Shown: positions 22,213-32,074 of the stretch, piece by piece
Numbering within the stretch: position 1 is the first letter of the stretch
Layout of the letters: each line of letters begins with the position of its first letter
Virus record (IMG/VR): IMGVR_UViG_3300009108_000017
Location: 1 to 43,773 of that record
Direction: 5' to 3' (one strand)
DNA length: 43,773 bases
Source of the DNA: a virus
Made by a program: the position numbers and the translations under genes
Notes under the pieces: generated by a model
Database searches by the model: none
What the model was told of the DNA's origin: nothing
What the model saw: only the letters and a program-made list of their open reading frames with translations

Positions 22213-23931
22213 TTAACCACCGATTTCTGAGAAAGAAACATCAGTTCTAGCGGCAATAAAGTTTAACTGGATGTAGTTAATTGAACGATTTGGTTTAATA
22301 TATATGTCACCCACAAAATTATTCGTATCAATTACTTGTCCAGTATTATTTGACGTATCACATACAACTTTAAAGTCCGTAATACCACGGCGTCCTTTTA
22401 CCTCTCTCAAGAAAGGCTCAACCATATTCACGAATTGGGATCTTGTAAACTCATCATTGAACTCAAAGAGCATTGCTTTCGCAGCTATTGAGATTGCTTT
22501 TTCCAAAACAATGAACAATCTTCGTACATTAATTCTATCAAATGCACTTGGAACTGTTTGCATTGTCTTATCACCCCAAAGAACTACACCAGCTCCCTTT
22601 TGAGTAATAAGTGGATTTACGCTTAACGGATACAACGTGTCACGATTTGCTTTAGTAGGCTCCCAAGAAAGTTTAACAATATTCTTGACAGTACCTCTAG
22701 TCAAACCAGCAGGTGACCACCATGCATCATTTGTAAAATCTGTTCTCGCACAAAGTCCTGCCATATCACCATTCATCGGAACGTATAAGAAAACATCTCG
22801 ATATCGGTCATACTGATATTTCCATGCACCATCCATTACTGCATAACTGGAAGAACCAAGTGCAGTATTATCTGTGGTAAGTGCTGTAACTTCAGAACCA
22901 GAATTATTAACAACAGATGCTTTCACAGCTGAAACAAAAGCAACACAATCTTTTCGTACAGATGTAATATTATCTACAATCCAACGAGCAGTTGTAGTTG
23001 ATGCAGGTCCTGCCATCACCAACGTAATGTCAACAACTTCTGGTGTTTGATACAATGCATAACTAGCTTGAAGTAATGCATCAGTCTGTACATTATCGTC
23101 AACACCAAGTGTCAATGAACCACCTGGAACTGCTTGAGCAGCAGTTGCACTATTAAAAGTTTTAAATGTTGCACCAGCTTTTGGTTGACCAGCATTTACA
23201 TCTGCACCAGTTGAATTTTCAGTAAACTTAGTTACCAAACCAACCCATGCATATTCAGATTCATTACGCATAACATCTACAACATAATTACTTGAACCAT
23301 CAATTCTTTTTGCATCAGATGCTTTACTTACAAATGCAAATTTTTCTAACACTTGTCCAGGATTTCCTGTCCAAAGTCCATCTTCATCAATAACTATAAC
23401 GTGCATCTCATCCTTAGAACCACCAGCATTAGCAACATCAGTAGATGTTCCGGGAGTCCTATCAAAGTTTGCAAGAAAAACTGCATTAACTGTAGCGTCT
23501 GCCCAACCATCCTGATCTATAGCTTGTACTTTTAAACTATTGCCTAAGGCGCCAGGATACTTTGCAACAAATAATTGGTCTGAAAATGTAAGACCGTCAA
23601 AATGATCTTTGTTTTTTACTAGTATTGCTGTACCAGCATCGCTATCTCCAACGACAGCATTTTTTGCATTTGTACCTACATTTCTAACAACAAGTAAATT
23701 ATTTGCATAAGCAAGATAATTTGCAGCTGTCCAGAAATATTCTGCGGTAGTTGCATCTGGTTTCCAAAACGTACTGACTAAATCATTCTCTGTTGAAATC
23801 TGTACTCTTTCTAACACCGGACCCCATTGGAATCCACCAGCTACGGCTCCAATACTTGTCGCGACGTTAGGAACAACAGTAGTCAGGTCTTGTTCTGTTA
23901 CTACTATTCCGGGTGATACTTGAAATGGCAT
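22213..23931 (-). CDS. 18: Tail sheath protein gp18
   Basis: 572 residues. N-terminal PGIVVTEQDLTTVVPNVATS with SIGAVAGGFQWGPV and C-terminal FEFNDEFTRSQFVNMVEPFLREVKGRRGI, then the last strand DIYIKPNRSINYIQLNF, are the standard sheath segments. The middle (about 120-330) is the variable surface-exposed insert. It contracts on infection to drive the tube through the outer membrane. The ribosome site AAAGGAG lies before the ATG; no late -10 was found in the short gap to gp17. Confidence 0.97.
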   Translation of the reverse strand: MPFQVSPGIVVTEQDLTTVVPNVATSIGAVAGGFQWGPVLERVQISTENDLVSTFWKPDATTAEYFWTAANYLAYANNLLVVRNVGTNAKNAVVGDSDAGTAILVKNKDHFDGLTFSDQLFVAKYPGALGNSLKVQAIDQDGWADATVNAVFLANFDRTPGTSTDVANAGGSKDEMHVIVIDEDGLWTGNPGQVLEKFAFVSKASDAKRIDGSSNYVVDVMRNESEYAWVGLVTKFTENSTGADVNAGQPKAGATFKTFNSATAAQAVPGGSLTLGVDDNVQTDALLQASYALYQTPEVVDITLVMAGPASTTTARWIVDNITSVRKDCVAFVSAVKASVVNNSGSEVTALTTDNTALGSSSYAVMDGAWKYQYDRYRDVFLYVPMNGDMAGLCARTDFTNDAWWSPAGLTRGTVKNIVKLSWEPTKANRDTLYPLSVNPLITQKGAGVVLWGDKTMQTVPSAFDRINVRRLFIVLEKAISIAAKAMLFEFNDEFTRSQFVNMVEPFLREVKGRRGITDFKVVCDTSNNTGQVIDTNNFVGDIYIKPNRSINYIQLNFIAARTDVSFSEIGG

Positions 23932-23970
23932 TTGTTTTCTCCTTTTACATTCTTAATATTGATATAGATT

Positions 23971-25605
23971 TTACTTGTTAAACGTATGTACTGTTTTCCA
24001 GAGATCGCCTTCAGCATCTCTTTCATACACATCAGTCAATCCATCATCAATAATACCAAAAGGGATTGTCATATCATCAATAGTATCCATTTTGTTTTGA
24101 TATAATTTTTCCCGTATATTCTGATTACTCAATTCTTTAAAATACGATTGATCTACTAACCAACCAAACAAAACTAATGTTGTAACCAAATCATCATTTG
24201 CTCCTTCTTCAGCAGCAAATGTATCACCATTGGTTACAAATGTCGTCAACTCAGAAATAATATCATAATCTGGAATAAGTAACTTATCTTCTTCAACTAA
24301 ACTCTTTAGATTTGAACAACCTATCTTTTTAACTTGTTTGGTTGTTCTTACTCCTAATGAAATATCTTTACGATGGCCACTTGATATTTGTTGGCCATGT
24401 CTACCAAACCATGATACTGTTAAGAGATTTTCATATTCTAAATCGTGATGTAGAACGTCTGCTACTTGAGCTCCAATGTCATTGCTTTCAACTAAAATAT
24501 AAGCATCATTATATTTCTTTCCTACAATATTTATAATATTAGGAAAAAGCAGCGGTGCAACAGTATTATTTCTGTATTTAGCTACAATTTTGTATGGAAC
24601 TTCAGTCGTATCAAAAACTGTAAACGTAGAATAATCTAAACCTTGTCCACGAGCTGTATCAACTGTGATAGTATATAATCTATCTTTTTCTGGTTCAACA
24701 TATACATCTAAATCGTCTTTTGTCCAGATGGGTGAACAATAAGATAATTCTTGTAATTTTTCATATGTTATAAGAGTATTGGAAGAACCTAGAAAATCTG
24801 CTTCATACTCCTGTCGAAATGCCTCCTCACCAATATCAGAGATAATCTTCTTACGCCATTCTTGATCTCGTTCTGGAATACTAGTCCAATGAATCTTGAA
24901 TGTCTTAAACTGGTTGTTACCTTCTACAGCATCATTCCAGAACTTATAAAACAAGTTATATCCATTGGGTGTCGATACCATGATAATCTTGGTATCTTTA
25001 CCAGATGAAATCGTTGGATAAACTGATTTGATAAATGCATCAGCAATCGTTCTCTGTACAAATGCAAACTCATCCAAGAACAATAATGAAAAACTGTAAC
25101 CACGAATTGCAGATGATGATGTGGAAGATGCAATTATCTTAGAACCATTCTCTAGTTCTAAGTTTCCTTTGTTCCACTCAACAATACCCTGTTGTAAAAA
25201 CTTTGGTAGATGTTGATAAGCTGTCTGCAATCTACCGAGCAACTCTCTGGATGTAGATGCTTTGTTGGCCAACATACCAACAATCTTTGTCTGGTTAAAT
25301 AATACATAATGTAAAATATAACCAAGACTTGTTACAGATTTACCAGACTGTCTTGCACTCTTTACAATAACATATCTATTATTGTGTAAAGTATTAATCA
25401 AGTCTTGTTGATAATCATAAAGATCAAATGGTACAAGTCCCTTATCAACATGAATAACTTGAACATAGGTCTTTAAAAAATAAACAATGTCATCACGACA
25501 TTTTACATATTCCTTAACTTCTTCTTTCGTAAATTGTTGAGGAACATTAGTTGGTTTTAATAACCTATTTCCTAAATAAGAATCTTCTCTATTTTCCTTT
25601 GCCAT
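23971..25605 (-). CDS. 17: Terminase large subunit gp17
   Basis: 544 residues from the ATG at 25605; an upstream extension to a TTG at 25650 was rejected as lacking support. Walker A SARQSGKS (83-90), Walker B LLFLDEFAF (174-182) and the coupling motif MVSTPNG are present. The RNase H-type nuclease domain starts at TVDTARGQGLDYSTF and contains VESNDIG and DDLVTTLVLF acidic residues. It pumps DNA into the prohead through gp20 and cuts the concatemer. It overlaps the gp16 3' end by 17 bases. Confidence 0.95.
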   Translation of the reverse strand: MAKENREDSYLGNRLLKPTNVPQQFTKEEVKEYVKCRDDIVYFLKTYVQVIHVDKGLVPFDLYDYQQDLINTLHNNRYVIVKSARQSGKSVTSLGYILHYVLFNQTKIVGMLANKASTSRELLGRLQTAYQHLPKFLQQGIVEWNKGNLELENGSKIIASSTSSSAIRGYSFSLLFLDEFAFVQRTIADAFIKSVYPTISSGKDTKIIMVSTPNGYNLFYKFWNDAVEGNNQFKTFKIHWTSIPERDQEWRKKIISDIGEEAFRQEYEADFLGSSNTLITYEKLQELSYCSPIWTKDDLDVYVEPEKDRLYTITVDTARGQGLDYSTFTVFDTTEVPYKIVAKYRNNTVAPLLFPNIINIVGKKYNDAYILVESNDIGAQVADVLHHDLEYENLLTVSWFGRHGQQISSGHRKDISLGVRTTKQVKKIGCSNLKSLVEEDKLLIPDYDIISELTTFVTNGDTFAAEEGANDDLVTTLVLFGWLVDQSYFKELSNQNIREKLYQNKMDTIDDMTIPFGIIDDGLTDVYERDAEGDLWKTVHTFNK

Positions 25606-26011
25606 TATTTTTCTCAAGTAATAAATCTTGCAGTTCTTTTGTACTTCCAATAAATAAAGAATTGTTTACAGTCTTTGGGTCTTTCACTTCTTTTTCAATT
25701 TCTTTTTTTGACTTTTGTAATTCTAAAAGTTCTTTAGTTGTATCAGATAAAGTTCTAACCAATTGTGCAGTTACTTCATAAGCTCGTGCTGATTCTGATT
25801 CTTTTGCAACTGCAAGTAATTCTTCAAGAGCTTCGTTACCTTTCTCTATAAGAGTATGATATTGATCTCTTGAAAAATTATAGTCCGCAGTTAAATCAGT
25901 TGTGTTCGTTTCTACTGTTGGTGCTTTTTCTTTTTTATTTAATTCAACTGGTATCAAATCACCTGTTACATCTATCACTTTATTTAATTTTTCAACAGTT
26001 GATTTCTTCAT
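25589..26011 (-). CDS. 16: Terminase small subunit gp16
   Basis: 140 residues. Helical with a central coiled coil (SRDQYHTLIEKGNEALEELLAVAKESESARAYEVTAQLV and the LLELQKSKKEIEKE helix), like T4-type gp16, and overlapping gp17 at its 3' end. It forms rings that recognise DNA and regulate gp17 activity. Confidence 0.88.
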   Translation of the reverse strand: MKKSTVEKLNKVIDVTGDLIPVELNKKEKAPTVETNTTDLTADYNFSRDQYHTLIEKGNEALEELLAVAKESESARAYEVTAQLVRTLSDTTKELLELQKSKKEIEKEVKDPKTVNNSLFIGSTKELQDLLLEKNNGKGK

Positions 26012-26026
26012 ATAGTTATCCTATTC

Positions 26027-26251
26027 TTATTGTGCATCCCAGAAAGTTTTAGAAAGTTCGCCCCGCTCTATACTATCAGCAACCATTCTACATCTCACAT
26101 AAGTTTCTTGAGCTGGTGTAGCTCCGGGTGGATCAAAAGTTCTTATGCCACCAGAATATGAACCATTTGCATCTGAATATGTATGAGCCGCCGTAGCAGT
26201 ATTTTCGTATGCCCATAGATTCCCTGTTTTAGCAATATTTACCCAAGCCAT
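26027..26251 (-). CDS. Small protein between gp16 and gp15 (74 aa)
   Basis: 74 residues. MAWVNIAKTGNLWAYENTATAA, then GGIRTFDPPGATPAQETYVRCRMVADSIERGELSKTFWDAQ. Tryptophan and aromatic residues near the start suggest a small beta structure. I know similar short proteins in marine T4-like phages at this place without a function. It has its own AAGGAG site and lies in the virion gene run; a minor virion protein is likely. Confidence 0.7.
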   Translation of the reverse strand: MAWVNIAKTGNLWAYENTATAAHTYSDANGSYSGGIRTFDPPGATPAQETYVRCRMVADSIERGELSKTFWDAQ

Positions 26252-26262
26252 TTTATTTCTCC

Positions 26263-27021
26263 TTAATAATAATCCGTTTGTGTTGTAGTATATCCATAAG
26301 CATCATCAGCATCTGCTGTTGTTGGGTCTGGTTTAACATCAGTATTTCTCACTTTTCTAGTTGAAGCAAGATTATCATATTCATTAACATCAACTTCTTT
26401 AATGATACCAACATCTGATGTTGGGCCATACAGATAACCTTGTACTACAAATGTTAATGTATGTATAAGAGCTCGTCTTGTAATATAATCTCCTTCATAA
26501 CTATCTTCAGTAGATAAACCAGTAAAGATAATGGGTATATCTCTTTTAATCCCCATTGTACTCATCTCATTCATAGTTACTTGATACTCTGGTGTAAAGT
26601 AAGGTAATATCTGTTCAAGTATTTGTGTTCCATCATCAGAGTTCTTTACCATAACACTTAATGTAAAATCAAAGTTATATGGTACAGGATTATATATTGT
26701 AGTTAATTTTGTATTGTCAGAAGCATGAATTTTTTTATGTCGTTTAGTAGTCTGTAATTTTCTGGTTGGGTCATAATTAATAGATGTAAATTCAAATGAC
26801 ATTCGTGGTAATGTAATACCAACTTTACCTTTACTAATATCTGTTGCTTGACGTAATCTTACTAAGAATTTTTCTGAAGGGCCATAAGCTATAGGAACTC
26901 TAAATTCTTCTTGTGTCACATTAGATGAATCAACTCGTCTTACAATAATGTCATTAAAGACTGTTCCAAATAGTATAACAATATTGCGTATATTTTTATT
27001 ATAAAAATAAGTACCAAACAT
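26263..27021 (-). CDS. 15: Tail sheath stabiliser and completion protein gp15
   Basis: 252 residues against 272 in T4. MFGTYFYNKNIRNIVILFGTVFNDIIVRR, then RVPIAYGPSEKFLVRLRQ and ITLPRMSFEFTSINYDPTRK, are the T4 gp15 signature. It caps the tail and joins it to the neck proteins. It overlaps the gp14 stop by one base. Confidence 0.95.
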   Translation of the reverse strand: MFGTYFYNKNIRNIVILFGTVFNDIIVRRVDSSNVTQEEFRVPIAYGPSEKFLVRLRQATDISKGKVGITLPRMSFEFTSINYDPTRKLQTTKRHKKIHASDNTKLTTIYNPVPYNFDFTLSVMVKNSDDGTQILEQILPYFTPEYQVTMNEMSTMGIKRDIPIIFTGLSTEDSYEGDYITRRALIHTLTFVVQGYLYGPTSDVGIIKEVDVNEYDNLASTRKVRNTDVKPDPTTADADDAYGYTTTQTDYY

Positions 27022-27875
27022 TAAGTTACCTCACCAAATGGATTTGATTCTGAGAAATCAAGAATAGTATCTCCATCAGTTTCAAATTCTTTATTATCAG
27101 CAAACGGAGTAGTTGGAAGTTCTTGATAATCTGCAGCTGATGCTTGTGACCAAACTGCACCACTACTATCACCTGTAACATTTGTTGAAGCTGCAAAAGT
27201 TCCAGAAGTGTCATTAACTCTTAAAGTTCTTGTTGTAGCATTCCAACTAACAACAATACCTTTACCAGTTGCAGCTGCAAGACTTCCACCTTGATAAACA
27301 GCCTCATCAAGAGTATAAGTTCCTGTACCACCAGCAGTCATAATTAAATCAATAGCTGCAGATTCTTCTCGTTCTATATCATCTATAGATGTAATACCAG
27401 TATCCAATTGTTCTTCAGCATACTGGAACAACTCACAAGTAATATCAAAACTATAATTCTTTCCAGCTTGATAGAATGGTTGTTCATGCTCAACAAACTT
27501 AATTTCAAATAATCCTTTACTCATTGGTAAGAAAAGCAAATCTCCTTCCAATGGTTTTGACATATCTGTTGCAAGTTCAAAACGATCTTTATGAACTGTG
27601 AATATAACTTCATCACGAACATCCAAACCAAATTTACTAACTAAATCACCTTCACCACCAAAGCCTTCTGTGGTTTTAAGATACATCTCTATTTCATACG
27701 CAGTAGAAAATTTAGATAATACATCTTCATCCATAATCAAATCTTCTTTGACTAAAGTTCGTGGTAGATAAAAAACATTCATACCATGAATCTGTATTAC
27801 TTCACTAGTCAAAGAGTTTACTAACTCTTGCTCTGCATGAGATGTTACGTTTTGAAAATATAAATTGGTTGCCAT
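27021..27875 (-). CDS. 14: Neck protein gp14
   Basis: 284 residues. The N-terminus has HAEQELVNSLTSEVIQIHGM followed by VFYLPRT and a conserved KFGLDVRDEVIFTVHKDRF segment. A Gly/Ala/Thr-rich insert (about 180-245) interrupts the fold; the C-terminus is SESNPFGEV. With gp13 it completes the head so the tail can join. Confidence 0.94.
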   Translation of the reverse strand: MATNLYFQNVTSHAEQELVNSLTSEVIQIHGMNVFYLPRTLVKEDLIMDEDVLSKFSTAYEIEMYLKTTEGFGGEGDLVSKFGLDVRDEVIFTVHKDRFELATDMSKPLEGDLLFLPMSKGLFEIKFVEHEQPFYQAGKNYSFDITCELFQYAEEQLDTGITSIDDIEREESAAIDLIMTAGGTGTYTLDEAVYQGGSLAAATGKGIVVSWNATTRTLRVNDTSGTFAASTNVTGDSSGAVWSQASAADYQELPTTPFADNKEFETDGDTILDFSESNPFGEVT

Positions 27876-28654
27876 TATGCTATAAATCCATCAGGTGGAA
27901 GTTCCCATTTAAGATTCATTTCTTCTTCTATCTTATTAATTTCTTCTACAGCCTCATCATAAATTGTCTTACCATTGAGTGTAACACCACCAGGAAGTTG
28001 AACTCCTTCAAACTTCTTTAAGTTCTCTCCCCATTGTCTTTTAATCAATGCCGTGCAATATTTTTTAAGAAACATATCATTATACACATCAGTATATTGT
28101 GTAGGATCTAACATACGATAACATTCAATAATAAGAAGATCATCAACAGTAAATTTACTATCCCAATCTGTTTCTAAATATAATTTATCTTGTTTACGAT
28201 TAAAAAGAACAGAAGCATTGACAGTAAACAAATGGTCTATCATTGAAAAATTTTGTAATGACATCTGCCAATTAATTAAAGAGGAACCACTAAATGTATT
28301 CAAGTCTTGAATCCGTAATTGAAATTCTTCATTAAAGAACCCAGTTTGAAATGCATTGAAATTTGGTATTGGTAAAACTCTGTTAACTCCAATAACCGGA
28401 CCGCCTACTGGACTAGCTGGATCACTCATTGCTATATATTCATTATCAATATCAGTTTGTGTTATAGTATGTTTAAGAAAAACTTTTTCTACACCATCAA
28501 AATGATACTCTGCAAAAAATTCTAATGCATCATTTAATCTATCATCACATTGTTCTTCATCCACATTAATTTCAATAACAGGATGTCCCAATCGTCTTAA
28601 ACAATATTCTTTTAAGAGTGTTCTTGATGTAATTACTGAATCTGGATATGCCAT
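27875..28654 (-). CDS. 13: Neck protein gp13
   Basis: 259 residues. LKEYCLRRLGHPVIEINVDEEQCDDRLNDALEFFAEYHFDG is the conserved N-terminal block, followed by DDLLIIECYRMLDPTQYTDVYNDMFLKKYCTALIKRQWG. It binds the portal and gp14. It overlaps gp14 by one base. Confidence 0.95.
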   Translation of the reverse strand: MAYPDSVITSRTLLKEYCLRRLGHPVIEINVDEEQCDDRLNDALEFFAEYHFDGVEKVFLKHTITQTDIDNEYIAMSDPASPVGGPVIGVNRVLPIPNFNAFQTGFFNEEFQLRIQDLNTFSGSSLINWQMSLQNFSMIDHLFTVNASVLFNRKQDKLYLETDWDSKFTVDDLLIIECYRMLDPTQYTDVYNDMFLKKYCTALIKRQWGENLKKFEGVQLPGGVTLNGKTIYDEAVEEINKIEEEMNLKWELPPDGFIA

Positions 28655-28658
28655 AGTT

Positions 28659-29411
28659 TTATCCTAACGCGATTGCCATTGTTACAGCTTTTGAAGTTGC
28701 TGTTGCTTCTGATACTCCCTCAGTTATCGTTGTAAAACTAAGAGTACCAGAACCATTTGTTTTTAATACTTGTCCACTTGTTCCATCTGAAACATTTAAT
28801 TCTGTTATACCAACTGCATTAGCATCTATTGTAGCATTACCAACAGTACCACCAAGAACACCACCCAATGATGTACCACTTACATTAGTAGAATCTGCAG
28901 CCCATTCAGGTGCTGTTGCACCAGAATTTACTGTTAACACTTGTCCTGCTGTTCCCTTTGCCAATCTTACATAATTAGTACCATTATAATACATAACATC
29001 ACCTGCCGCATCAGAACCAAGTGCGATCTTTGCCCCAGTAACCGTATTATCAGAAGGAGTTATAGTTCCTGTCAATTTACTTGCAGCCATCCCACTAATA
29101 TGAATATCATCTATTGAACCATCAGTATAATGCTCACTATTACAAGCGTTGTCTGCAAGTTTAGTTCCATCAACTGCATCGGCTGCTAACTTAATTGTTG
29201 TTACTGCACCATCTGCTAGTTTAGCTGTAGTTACAGAACCATCTAAGTCCGTCAGACCATGACTTGCAACTATAACAATCGAATTATCAGATTTTCTAGT
29301 ATATACCTTTTGATCTGCAACATTCATACAGATTTCACCAACAGCTAAATCACTTGTCGTTGGTACTGATGATGCTGTTTCACTTTTCTTCGGTTTGAGG
29401 ACTATCGCCAT
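28659..29411 (-). CDS. Fibre-like virion protein with collagen-like/TTAKL repeats
   Basis: 250 residues. A compact N-terminal domain (VGEICMNVADQKVYTRKSDN) of the kind that attaches small fibres, then repeats SVTTAKLADGAVTTIKLAADAVDGTKLAD, then DVMYYNGTNYVRLAKGTAGQVLTVNSGATAPEWA, typical of marine phage fibre or decoration proteins. It lies just upstream of gp13. The start sits within the end of the 63-residue coiled-coil gene (32-base overlap). Confidence 0.8.
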   Translation of the reverse strand: MAIVLKPKKSETASSVPTTSDLAVGEICMNVADQKVYTRKSDNSIVIVASHGLTDLDGSVTTAKLADGAVTTIKLAADAVDGTKLADNACNSEHYTDGSIDDIHISGMAASKLTGTITPSDNTVTGAKIALGSDAAGDVMYYNGTNYVRLAKGTAGQVLTVNSGATAPEWAADSTNVSGTSLGGVLGGTVGNATIDANAVGITELNVSDGTSGQVLKTNGSGTLSFTTITEGVSEATATSKAVTMAIALG

Positions 29412-29571
29412 CTACTGGTTCCTGTTTAGTTTGTTCTAATTCTTCTTTTAATTTTATGATTGTTGCTTCCAACTGAACATTCTGTGCTACACTTTCATTC
29501 AGTCTTGTTTGTAGAATATTAATTATATTCTGTGCATACTTTATTTTATCATCAAACTCATTCTGTTCCAT
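29380..29571 (-). CDS. Small coiled-coil protein (63 aa)
   Basis: 63 residues from an ATG with a perfect GGAGGT site 4 bases upstream. Residues 8-52 form a clear heptad helix (KIKYAQNIINILQTRLNES...). It overlaps the next fibre gene by 32 bases, so translation is coupled. A fibre assembly chaperone (as T4 gp38/gp57A) is possible, inferred from size, coiled coil and place. Confidence 0.7.
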   Translation of the reverse strand: MEQNEFDDKIKYAQNIINILQTRLNESVAQNVQLEATIIKLKEELEQTKQEPVDGDSPQTEEK

Positions 29572-29599
29572 AAAACCTCCATATTAATTATTGTTTTCC

Positions 29600-30772
29600 T
29601 TAATAACTTTGTCCTGCTGGATTAAATTTACCATCAATTAAATCACCTATATCTGTAGCATTTCCGTCTGAAGTAAAGCTATGCTTATCTATTACATTGA
29701 AATAAGAATTATCCCAACCACCATGTGTATATCCAAAAGTAAGAGAGGAAGTACCAGCTAGATTACCTTTTGCGCCTGTTAGATTTCCAACATCTGTAGA
29801 ATTATTATCTGAAGCAAAAGTATATTTCTGAATCGTATTATAAAAATTACTTGCACCCCGATAGTCACCACTAACATAACCATGTGTTGATGAAGAATGT
29901 CCTGCAATTGACTTAGTTGTTGTTAATAAATTTCCTACGTCTGTAGCGTTTGAATCTGAAACATATGGAAACTTGTCAATTATATCATAGAAGGGGGCGG
30001 TTCCACCACCATGACTATAACCATAATCGGCTGATCCTGCCCCTGCTGTATTTGCTCTAGCAACTGTTAGATTTCCTACATCAGTAGCATTTCCGTCTGA
30101 AGTAAAAGAATGTTTATCAATAATATCTGAATTTGCTGACACTTCACCACCAGAAATATATCCATATGACTGAGGACTTGAATTTCCTGCAGCTTTACTT
30201 CTTCCAACAGTTAGATTACCTACGTCGGTAGCGTTTGATGCACTAGCAAATGGAAACTTGTCAATTACATCAACTTTGGGAGTTTCTCCACCTGAAGTAT
30301 AACCATATGTTTTAGAATTAGTACCGGTACAAGCGTCCTGGGATCTTGTCAAATCTGCATAATCGGCAGAGTTTCCATCAGTTGTAAAACTATATCTTTC
30401 TATTACATTTAATCTACCACCCCCGGCAGAATACCCACTAGAACAAAAACCATATTGAGTACCAGCGGGAGTAAAGGGCTCGATATTACCTGAACCTGCT
30501 CCTACGTTAGTCCATACGTTTTCACCAGCAGTTGCATCTGTACATATGTAAACTTCTCCTGAAGTAGTGTTACACCATTCAGTTCCGACACCACCAGAAG
30601 GATTCGTTGATATAGTAGGATCACTTGTTGAATTAGTTACACCAGTAGCTACATTCGTTAATTGACTTGCATCAACCGCAGGAAGATTACCAGAACCATC
30701 ATACACCAAAAGTTTATTGGCAGTTGTTCCTGTGTTCTCCATCAAAGAGATATCTATTTTAGTTAATGCCAT
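29600..30772 (-). CDS. Kelch-like six-repeat tail fibre/adhesin, paralogue A
   Basis: 390 residues. N-terminal adapter (NLPAVDASQLTN), then the block GVGTEWCNTTSGEVYICTD with ATAGENVWTNVGAGSG, then six repeats of about 45 residues of the form YGYxSGG-x-IDKFxFxSDxNATDVGNLT-x-AG. The Gly-Gly, Tyr and hydrophobic spacing is Kelch-like, so a six-bladed beta-propeller is likely. It is the last of five tandem paralogues. A host-receptor binding role is inferred from fibre adapter and location. The ribosome site AAGGA is the same as in its paralogues. Confidence 0.8.
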   Translation of the reverse strand: MALTKIDISLMENTGTTANKLLVYDGSGNLPAVDASQLTNVATGVTNSTSDPTISTNPSGGVGTEWCNTTSGEVYICTDATAGENVWTNVGAGSGNIEPFTPAGTQYGFCSSGYSAGGGRLNVIERYSFTTDGNSADYADLTRSQDACTGTNSKTYGYTSGGETPKVDVIDKFPFASASNATDVGNLTVGRSKAAGNSSPQSYGYISGGEVSANSDIIDKHSFTSDGNATDVGNLTVARANTAGAGSADYGYSHGGGTAPFYDIIDKFPYVSDSNATDVGNLLTTTKSIAGHSSSTHGYVSGDYRGASNFYNTIQKYTFASDNNSTDVGNLTGAKGNLAGTSSLTFGYTHGGWDNSYFNVIDKHSFTSDGNATDIGDLIDGKFNPAGQSY

Positions 30773-30781
30773 TTGTTTTCC

Positions 30782-32065
30782 TTAATAGTTTGCTCCTGTA
30801 TGACCCATGTAGGCTACAATAACTGTCATATCTCCAACATCAGTAGAAGTTCCTGCTGATGCATATGCAATTTTTGAAATAAAATTTTTATAACTACCAG
30901 CTTGTTCTCCACCATGTGTATACCCATGTGTTGTTGATGAAGTTCCAGATCCTCGATTTGGACTATAATTTAAATCTCCCCAATCTGTCGCATTTCCATC
31001 TGATGCAAAAGCAAACCGATCAATAACATTTGATGAAGTAGTACCAGCTGAATAACCATAAGTTTCAGATGAATAACACGAATGACTAAATTTAGTTTGT
31101 GTTAAATCACCAACATCTGTGGCAGTTCCACTACTAATAGTAAAAGGATATTTTTGTATTTGATTTAGACCAGTTCCACCGCTATTATATCCATGTGTAG
31201 TAGAAGAATGACCACCTGAAGAATCAATGTTGTCAAGTAAATCACCACCAGTATCAACCGAATTACCATCAGATGCAAAAGCATTTTTTGTAATTCCAGT
31301 ATTCCCATAATTTGGGGCAGGGGCTCCCTGACCATCAGCCCAAAAAACATATGAATCATTAGAAGAACTTGCTACACCATGTGATTGACCTAGAGCAAGT
31401 GTTCCTACCAATGTAGAATTTCCATCTGACGAATAACTCCATTTTTCAATTTTACCAGTAGATGCATAACCTCCAATATAACCATGAGTAGTTCCTGTAC
31501 CACCACAAGCATAATGTCCTGCTGTTGTTATATCTCCTACGTCGGTAGCATTTCCGTCTGTAGTAAAACTATATTTTTCTATTATATTTTGTGCGCCTGT
31601 TCCTGTATTATATCCACCAGCTCGATAACCATACTGTGTCCCTTGGAATGCCCAAGGTGCTACATCACCTGAACCTGCTCCTACGTTAGTCCATACGTTT
31701 TCTCCAGCAGTTGCATCAGTACATATATATACTTCTCCTGTACTTGTGTTATGCCATTCACTACCAACACCTCCAGAAGGATTTGTTGTTATAACAGGAT
31801 CACTAGAACTCTTTGTTGCACCTGGCATATTTGTTATTTGACTTCCATCAAGTGCAGGTAACTTTGCATTACCATCTAACTGTACAATCTTGTTGGCAGT
31901 TGTACCCGTATCAATACGAGCAATTGGAATCGTACCAGTAGCAATGTTACCAGCTGCAATAGCGGTAACTTGACTTCCATCAACAGCTGGAATCTTTCCA
32001 GTACTGTCTAAGAACAGAAATCTATTTGCTCCTATTGTTGTTCCATCTATAGTTATATCTGCCAT
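30782..32065 (-). CDS. Kelch-like six-repeat tail fibre/adhesin, paralogue B
   Basis: 427 residues with two N-terminal adapter repeats (GKIPAVDGSQVT and AKLPALDGSQIT), the conserved SEWHNTSTGEVYICTD block, and six Kelch-like repeats (for example HGYNSGGTGLNQIQKYPF and YGYSAGTTSSNVIDRFAF). One repeat (SYVFWADGQGAPAPN) is clearly degenerate. The gap to each neighbour is 9 bases, with AAGGAAAACAA before the ATG. Confidence 0.8.
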   Translation of the reverse strand: MADITIDGTTIGANRFLFLDSTGKIPAVDGSQVTAIAAGNIATGTIPIARIDTGTTANKIVQLDGNAKLPALDGSQITNMPGATKSSSDPVITTNPSGGVGSEWHNTSTGEVYICTDATAGENVWTNVGAGSGDVAPWAFQGTQYGYRAGGYNTGTGAQNIIEKYSFTTDGNATDVGDITTAGHYACGGTGTTHGYIGGYASTGKIEKWSYSSDGNSTLVGTLALGQSHGVASSSNDSYVFWADGQGAPAPNYGNTGITKNAFASDGNSVDTGGDLLDNIDSSGGHSSTTHGYNSGGTGLNQIQKYPFTISSGTATDVGDLTQTKFSHSCYSSETYGYSAGTTSSNVIDRFAFASDGNATDWGDLNYSPNRGSGTSSTTHGYTHGGEQAGSYKNFISKIAYASAGTSTDVGDMTVIVAYMGHTGANY

Positions 32066-32074
32066 TTGTTTTCC

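Noticed and set aside
24528-24535. TATAAATA inside gp17
   Set aside because: Lies within coding sequence with no gene start nearby downstream; likely chance in AT-rich sequence.
25606-25650. Upstream extension of gp17 to a TTG start
   Set aside because: No ribosome site, the added residues look non-homologous, and the ATG at 25605 gives a normal N-terminus.
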